Below, in pieces: positions 6,935 through 11,063 of a stretch of 11,063 nt of DNA. The position numbers and the translations under genes were made by a program. The stretch is from Candidatus Poseidoniaceae archaeon (GTDB lineage: Archaea > Thermoplasmatota > Poseidoniia > Poseidoniales > Poseidoniaceae). The DNA lies in NCBI GenBank assembly GCA_013330015.1, contig DUJC01000180.1, positions 5,104 through 16,166 on the forward strand, read 5' to 3'. How positions within the stretch are numbered: the stretch's first letter is position 1; each line of letters opens with the position of its first letter. The notes under the pieces are model-generated. The model was given only the letters and a program-made list of their open reading frames with translations. It made no database searches and was not told where the DNA came from.

Positions 6935-7567
6935 ATGGCGGAGCCATCAACGGAGCCGGTTGGTCTGTGGCTTGGCATACAAGCTGGAGCCTTCCTTGGC
7001 CTGTATTTCGGGTTCAGTCTGGCTTTGGTATCCGCCTTGACAAGCCCTGAAGAATTGATGCGCATCGTCTATCTCATCACCATCTTTCCACTGGTCGGAG
7101 GGATTCTCCTCGGACCATTTCTCGCAAAACGAGAACGTCCTGTGGCCTCGGACGTCCCTCCTCTCCAACAGACCATGGAAGCACTCGAAGGGATGGACGA
7201 AGGCCAAGGAAAGTGGCGAATTCTGAGCCACGTTCGTAGTGATGGTCGGACCGTGCGCATCGATCTGCACGATTCAAGTCGAGTGGAAGAACTCCTCAGT
7301 CGTACAACTCCGCTGACCAATGAGTTCCCGGTTCGTTACATGGTCGGCCGTGGCATCAGCAGCAGCCGTCAACCCGAGTTGCGAGCAAACGTCCTCAATA
7401 TCCTTGACAAACAGTTCCCAAAAACGCGACAGTCGAGATACACCTCCGCAATCGAAATAGCCCCTGAGTTGCCCGAACGACTTCGAAATCAACGAAAACG
7501 AATTAACATACTGCTTGCCATATTTCTGCCGATTGCAACCTTCCTTGGATGGTTGGAAATGAGGTAA
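6935..7567 (+). CDS. Hypothetical membrane protein, three predicted TM segments
   Basis: 210 aa; I do not recognise a family. Hydrophobic segments are at about 11-34 (LWLGIQAGAFLGLYFGFSLA), 42-63 and 189-206. A hydrophilic domain of about 125 residues (65-188) between the second and third is rich in Arg and Glu, and contains RTVRIDLHDSSRVEELLSR, which may form a strand and helix. By the positive-inside rule (KRERP after TM2, RNQRKR before TM3) this domain is cytoplasmic. The frame is open upstream to TTG 6890, but ATG 6935 is preferred because helix 1 follows closely and no start signal supports TTG. There is no Shine-Dalgarno; a weak TTTCATTT lies about 26 bases upstream. It is divergent from the DUF2085 gene and 45 bases before the HTH_10 regulator. 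Confidence 0.72.
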   Translation: MAEPSTEPVGLWLGIQAGAFLGLYFGFSLALVSALTSPEELMRIVYLITIFPLVGGILLGPFLAKRERPVASDVPPLQQTMEALEGMDEGQGKWRILSHVRSDGRTVRIDLHDSSRVEELLSRTTPLTNEFPVRYMVGRGISSSRQPELRANVLNILDKQFPKTRQSRYTSAIEIAPELPERLRNQRKRINILLAIFLPIATFLGWLEMR

Positions 7568-7584
7568 ACATCACGTAGTATCAC

Positions 7585-7591
7585 TTATTTT
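7585..7591 (+). promoter_or_regulatory. TATA-like box of the HTH_10 regulator operon
   Basis: TTATTTT is centred about 25 bases before ATG 7613, which has no Shine-Dalgarno. This fits a leaderless archaeal transcript beginning at or next to the start codon and places the start of a new transcription unit here, separate from the membrane-protein gene ending at 7567. Confidence 0.5.
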
Positions 7592-7612
7592 GATGAAGGT
7601 TGAGAATAACCC

Positions 7613-8482
7613 ATGCGGGAGGTCTCTTTCTTTTGGAAAATCGACCGTCTCGGGGCAATCGGGCTGGAGAAGATTCCAAAGATTGCACGTCGGATTGAGT
7701 TCTTGTCGTACATCAAACGCGCTCCAAAAGACATACGCTGTTTGTTCAAGTTTCATCTTCATGATGGGCAGAAAGTCGAGGATCTGATAGGCGTCGACGC
7801 CCTCGAAGTACTGGAGGTTATTCAAGAGGCTGAACAGCCTGATGAAGGACATTTGGTCATCTGCAGAGTCATCCATCCTGTGCCAATCCTCAACGCTCGA
7901 ACCAATGGAACATTTGCCGTTGCAGGCTCCAAATTTGACGAGGAGGGGTTGACATACATTCTCCAAGGCTCCTCAATGAAGTTGCGACTCCTCTCAGGTG
8001 TGTTACGACTCATGGCAAAACCCGACCGTACAAGTGCGCGAACACTCAAGCTAACTCCGCAAAATCACGAATCTGTTTTGACGGAACGTCAACTGAAACT
8101 GGCGAAGTATGCTTACGATCGTGGCTACTACGATTTACCCAAGCGGATCAAAATTACTGAATTGGCTGAGCAACTTGGTCTTGCGAGAGCGACAATATCG
8201 GAACACCTCACGAAAATTGAAGGCATTCTCATGGACGATATGTTCTCGTCGATGACCGATGTACGACTAACGGTGGAACAAGCCCGAACCATTGTCGAAA
8301 CCATGGAGTCGGATATGGGCGAGGAGGAAACATACCAAACAGAATCCTTTGCTGGTCTCATCAAACGAATCAAAGAGAACATCGCTGATGAATTACCATC
8401 CGATACCGAAAACGTTCCAGAATTGGATATTCGCCAAGACCCTGAAGAAATCCTCAAGCGCATCCAAGAAGACATCTCTTAG
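7613..8482 (+). CDS. HTH_10 (bacterio-opsin-activator type) transcriptional regulator
   Basis: 289 aa. Residues 156-209 are a typical archaeal HTH_10 DNA-binding domain: LTERQLKLAKYAYDRGYYD, then LPKRIKITELAEQLGLARA and TISEHLTKIEGILM. The conserved LT..Q......A...GYFd.PR...ELAe.lgis.sT.seHLr layout is plain. The N-terminal ~145 residues are likely the sensing or dimer domain; they include a strand-rich region at 40-105 (CLFKFHLHDG, HLVICRVIHPVPIL) and I cannot assign a ligand. Unusually, about 80 residues follow the HTH: an acidic, helical tail (MGEEETYQTE..., IKRIKENIADELP, EEILKRIQEDIS). These regulators commonly sit beside the genes they control, so the PCMT, HEAT and M61 genes downstream (15, 9 and 14 bases apart) are candidate targets. 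Autoregulation is also possible; neither is shown. Confidence 0.85.
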   Translation: MREVSFFWKIDRLGAIGLEKIPKIARRIEFLSYIKRAPKDIRCLFKFHLHDGQKVEDLIGVDALEVLEVIQEAEQPDEGHLVICRVIHPVPILNARTNGTFAVAGSKFDEEGLTYILQGSSMKLRLLSGVLRLMAKPDRTSARTLKLTPQNHESVLTERQLKLAKYAYDRGYYDLPKRIKITELAEQLGLARATISEHLTKIEGILMDDMFSSMTDVRLTVEQARTIVETMESDMGEEETYQTESFAGLIKRIKENIADELPSDTENVPELDIRQDPEEILKRIQEDIS

Positions 8483-8497
8483 TTCGCTCATGTTTTT

Positions 8498-9466
8498 ATG
8501 AGTCAGCGTGTTGAACACTGCATGGAGGAAATGCGGGAACTACTCGACCGGATTTCCGATTCAGGAATCGAAGTGCCCCAAACTGTGCGAGAAGCCATGT
8601 GCGGCCTTCATCTTGACCAGTTTACAACGTATGATTTCGATGGTTTTTTTCACGACCGCCCGGTCGTCTTTATGGAAACCGAAAACGGTGGCGTCAAGAC
8701 CATTTCTGCCCCACACATGATCGTCACATTGCTTCACCATCTTGAACTGAAAGAGGGTCATGAAGTCCTTGTTGTTGGCTCCAAAGGAGGGTACATTGCA
8801 GCACTTATCGCAACCATCGTAGGCGAACAAGGACGTGTCATCGTCATCGACCCCTCGGAGGAAATCATTCGCCATACCGCAAATGCGTTGAACGGATGGC
8901 CGACGATAGACCTACGACATGTCGAATCGATTGATGTTGCTCCCATTGAACTTCCAGGCGATCTCAGTCGTATCCTCATCACTGGTAGCGTTCTTTCTGT
9001 ACCGACATGGATGGAAGAGCGAATCGTTGAAGGAGGCTTTGTCATCGCTCCAATCGGAGATCAGCATCATCAAGAATTGATGAAAAATGAACGCCAGTTC
9101 GAAACTCTGCATCCCACCTCGCTTGGTCCGGTTTCATTTGGACCAGTCGACATTGTCGAAAGCGAACCGCAACCACTTACTGCTTTGGAAATTGCTGATT
9201 TGATTGAAACCTTAATCGAAACGTGTCACGAAATGGACCTTTGCGGTGCCGATGAACTGCAACAACTCGGAACGATTGCAGATGAGTTAAGAGCCATGAT
9301 GGATTCTGATGAAGGTAATCTAGAGGAATTCATTACCGCAAACATGCAACACTTTGTCCAATTGTGGCCGATGATACAACTCATGTTTGCACCGACGCTG
9401 GCTCGCCCTGGTGACATCGATCAAGATGATTCAACAGGCTACCACTTCGACGAATTCACACCATGA
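8498..9466 (+). CDS. Protein-L-isoaspartate O-methyltransferase-like protein with C-terminal extension
   Basis: 322 aa; standard PCMT is about 210-230. PCMT landmarks run in order: KTISAPHM (67-74) with S70 at the catalytic serine place of QTISAP; the SAM-binding motif I region EVLVVGSKGGYIAA (89-102); a post-I acidic end VIVIDP (114-119); LSRILITGSV (156-165); and VEGGFVIAPIGDQ (177-189) then LGPVSFGP (209-216). PCMT methylates isoaspartyl residues in damaged proteins using S-adenosylmethionine, in the cytoplasm. Motif I lacks the usual E-x-G-T-G-S-G (here VVGSKGG) and Q of QTIS is K, so activity or substrate may differ. Residues about 222-322 are an added acidic helical tail of unknown role. 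No Shine-Dalgarno is visible; the gene starts 15 bases after the regulator and a T5 run directly precedes the ATG. Confidence 0.82.
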   Translation: MSQRVEHCMEEMRELLDRISDSGIEVPQTVREAMCGLHLDQFTTYDFDGFFHDRPVVFMETENGGVKTISAPHMIVTLLHHLELKEGHEVLVVGSKGGYIAALIATIVGEQGRVIVIDPSEEIIRHTANALNGWPTIDLRHVESIDVAPIELPGDLSRILITGSVLSVPTWMEERIVEGGFVIAPIGDQHHQELMKNERQFETLHPTSLGPVSFGPVDIVESEPQPLTALEIADLIETLIETCHEMDLCGADELQQLGTIADELRAMMDSDEGNLEEFITANMQHFVQLWPMIQLMFAPTLARPGDIDQDDSTGYHFDEFTP

Positions 9467-9468
9467 GG
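9465..9468 (+). promoter_or_regulatory. Shine-Dalgarno-like site for the HEAT-repeat gene
   Basis: GAGG overlaps the TGA of the methyltransferase gene and lies seven bases before ATG 9476. The short match suits translation from within a polycistronic mRNA. Confidence 0.4.
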
Positions 9469-9475
9469 CTGAACT

Positions 9476-10468
9476 ATGGTTGCAAACATTCAGTCCGCAA
9501 TTGCCAAATTGAAACACAAGGATGTTCGGCAGCGAAGAAGAGCAGTTCGAATTCTTTTCGATTCCGATGCGTATGAGAGCGTTGAAGCCTTCTCTCCACT
9601 CCTTGATGACAAGGATATTTGGTTTCGAAACAAGGCAATTGAAGCGTATCGAAGGTGGGCTCCCAAACATGCACCACATCTTCTCGTCGAACTGGCAAAC
9701 AGTGACCAACTTGATGCCCAACGTTGCGTTGCAACAGTGCTCGAGTCGATCCATGATACAACAGATGCTGCGAAACTTGCTCGACGACTACTGAACAGCA
9801 ACGACGATGTTGTTGTTCGACGTGCTGTGCATCAACTCATTTCCAGTGCGGAAGTAACCAAATCCGAATTGGATGGGTTCCAACAGGCAGAAGACCATGT
9901 CGTGCGAGCCTATGCGACTGAGGTGAATTCCAACACATCGAATCTACTCGTCTCTCTCCAAGACGATCACCCAGATGTTCGCAGACATGCTGCTGCTTCT
10001 CTTCTAGGAATGGAATTGACCGAAGAGGAGAATACTGCGCTTCAAAACGCCATCAACCAAGATGACGCATTGTGGAAGTTGGCCGTCCCGATTGCTTTGC
10101 AGAATCGATTGCCAAATTTACTCGATCTCATGAAATCAAAATCCAATTCGCAAAGGAAATTCCTGGTTCAATCGTTGAAAGATGCTGTAGAAGAAGCGGA
10201 TGATGAACGACTTCGTACGCTCATCGATGGAGATTGCACCTCCATCGTGGCCCGTTGGCTCGTTGGCCGTAACGACACAAAAAGCGATGCATTGCGCACT
10301 GAATTATTGTTTGACGAACGGGTTGATAGCATCGATAAATCAAGACTCCTTGAACGGCTGCTGCATCGTCAACAAGAACCTGCAATGCAAGAACTCGCTG
10401 AACGATTGATTTCAGAATCGAATGATGAACTTGTCCTGAGTGCAGCACAGAACCTATACACTTCATAG
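9476..10468 (+). CDS. HEAT-repeat protein
   Basis: 330 aa, almost wholly helical, no signal peptide or membrane segment, so cytoplasmic. Repeat signatures of the D..VR..A...L type recur: KDVRQRRRAVRIL (15-27), KDIWFRNKAIEAY (46-58), DVVVRRAVHQLI (111-122), DHVVRAYATEV (140-150) and PDVRRHAAASLL (166-177). Less regular helical pairs continue to about 325. HEAT solenoids serve as protein-binding scaffolds and have no catalysis of their own. The spacing of 9 and 14 bases to its neighbours suggests that its partner may be the PCMT-like or M61 protein; this is inference from position. No ligand or enzyme motif such as the phycobilin-lyase signature is seen. Start chosen at the ATG right after the upstream stop, with GAGG seven bases before it. 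Confidence 0.82.
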   Translation: MVANIQSAIAKLKHKDVRQRRRAVRILFDSDAYESVEAFSPLLDDKDIWFRNKAIEAYRRWAPKHAPHLLVELANSDQLDAQRCVATVLESIHDTTDAAKLARRLLNSNDDVVVRRAVHQLISSAEVTKSELDGFQQAEDHVVRAYATEVNSNTSNLLVSLQDDHPDVRRHAAASLLGMELTEEENTALQNAINQDDALWKLAVPIALQNRLPNLLDLMKSKSNSQRKFLVQSLKDAVEEADDERLRTLIDGDCTSIVARWLVGRNDTKSDALRTELLFDERVDSIDKSRLLERLLHRQQEPAMQELAERLISESNDELVLSAAQNLYTS

Positions 10469-10471
10469 ACC

Positions 10472-10476
10472 AAGGA
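10472..10476 (+). promoter_or_regulatory. Shine-Dalgarno-like site for the M61 peptidase gene
   Basis: AAGGA lies six bases before ATG 10483 in the 14-base gap after the HEAT-repeat gene. It supports that ATG as the start and translation from a shared transcript. Confidence 0.4.
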
Positions 10477-10482
10477 TTCATT

Positions 10483-11063
10483 ATGACACGTTCAAACGTC
10501 GTCTTTCGAGTTGATGCGACCGATGCAAGTGACCAACGTTTGGATGTGGAAATTGAAGTTGAGGCCCCATTCACAGCTTCCTCGTTGAAACTCTCGTTTC
10601 CACGCTGGGTTCCTGGTTCGTACTTTTTGCGCGAACCCATTCAACACGTCTCACATTTGCAAGCAATCGATGGCGATGGTAAACCACTCAACGTTGTACG
10701 GAAAGATGTTGATTCGATTGTCATCAAGGATGTTTCATCCCTCACCAAGGTCTGCATTCGTTACAAATTGCTGTGTGTTGAAAACACAGTTCGATCGAAT
10801 CATCTCGATGACACACACTTGCACATGATGCCTCCGTTCACGTGGTTCCTGCCAACCTCTGGAATCGATGAAGAACGCATGAATGAAACGCATGTCGTTG
10901 AATTCACGCTACCTACCGATTGGAATGTTTCAACTCAACTCACGTTTCAACAGACTTCGCCCCACGGTTCGGGACAACGTCACACGTTTACAGCTGAACA
11001 CCGAGATGCACTGCTTGATGGTATTGCAGAATGCAATGCAAATGAGATTCATCGATTTACCGT
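10483..11063 (+). CDS. M61 family (glycyl) aminopeptidase, N-terminal part only
   Basis: Open frame of 193 codons running off the right edge, so the catalytic and PDZ regions are outside the window. The visible part is the Peptidase_M61_N beta domain: SLKLSFPRWVPGSYFLREP (about 34-52), with the PxWxPGSY..R signature, then LQAIDGDGKPLNVVRKD (about 59-75) and VCIRYKLLCVENTVRSNHLD (about 90-109), which match the family's dGkpL, YrvyA and vR..hld steps. M61 enzymes are zinc aminopeptidases that prefer N-terminal Gly or Ala. No signal peptide is present, so a cytoplasmic role in finishing peptide breakdown is likely. The HExxH motif cannot be checked here. It is probably the fourth gene of the HTH_10-PCMT-HEAT operon. 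Confidence 0.82.
   Translation, partial: MTRSNVVFRVDATDASDQRLDVEIEVEAPFTASSLKLSFPRWVPGSYFLREPIQHVSHLQAIDGDGKPLNVVRKDVDSIVIKDVSSLTKVCIRYKLLCVENTVRSNHLDDTHLHMMPPFTWFLPTSGIDEERMNETHVVEFTLPTDWNVSTQLTFQQTSPHGSGQRHTFTAEHRDALLDGIAECNANEIHRFT

Noticed and set aside
7578..7584. Heptamer GTATCAC shared with the spacer at 2721-2727, considered as a common regulator site
   Set aside because: A seven-base match is expected about once by chance in 11 kb on two strands, and its position relative to the TATA box differs between the two places.
8128..8475. Minus-strand open frame of 115 codons opposite the HTH_10 gene, and similar ones at 8758-9045 and 9474-9801
   Set aside because: Antisense shadows of well-supported genes with serine/arginine-rich, motif-free translations.
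10221..10640. Minus-strand 139-codon frame crossing the HEAT/M61 junction
   Set aside because: It runs antisense to two genes with clear family motifs and has no start signal or recognisable domain.

Overview
The window reads as a gene-dense piece of an archaeal chromosome, most likely a marine planktonic euryarchaeon of the Marine Group II type (Poseidoniales); the lineage is an inference. Supporting signs are TATA-like boxes about 25-27 bases before start codons that lack a ribosome binding site (leaderless style), strong Shine-Dalgarno sites at genes inside clusters, an archaeal HTH_10 (bacterio-opsin-activator type) regulator, and large secreted PKD-containing metalloproteases like those described for these protein-degrading heterotrophs. 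Ten protein genes cover nearly everything. I see no tRNA, rRNA, CRISPR array, insertion sequence or other mobile DNA, and no gene-free stretch over 300 bases.

Left part (1-4826): a long minus-strand gene, cut by the left edge, encodes a secreted zinc metalloprotease (HExxH...E) followed by Ig/PKD-type modules. It is divergent from a plus-strand M28 peptidase that resembles animal-type glutaminyl cyclases and carries a signal peptide and a C-terminal membrane anchor. The two share a 54-bp (ATG 2693) to 89-bp (ATG 2783) spacer region with a near-palindromic TATA element at 2748-2760 that could drive both. A three-helix membrane protein with an extracytoplasmic carboxypeptidase-regulatory-like domain follows the M28 gene.

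Middle (4826-7567): a thymidylate-kinase-like protein with an extra ~235-residue C-terminal region (possible winged helix) overlaps the membrane-protein gene by one base. It converges, with a 16-bp overlap, on a minus-strand DUF2085 membrane protein. That gene is in turn divergent from a plus-strand unknown membrane protein, again around a TTTAAT box.

Right part (7613-11063): four tightly spaced plus-strand genes look like one operon: HTH_10 regulator, PCMT-like methyltransferase with a C-terminal extension, HEAT-repeat protein, and an M61-type aminopeptidase cut by the right edge. The window thus has three metallopeptidases of different families plus a protein-repair-type methyltransferase. 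A protein/peptide processing theme is plausible, secreted on the left and cytoplasmic on the right, but no physical or functional link between the two ends is shown by the sequence.
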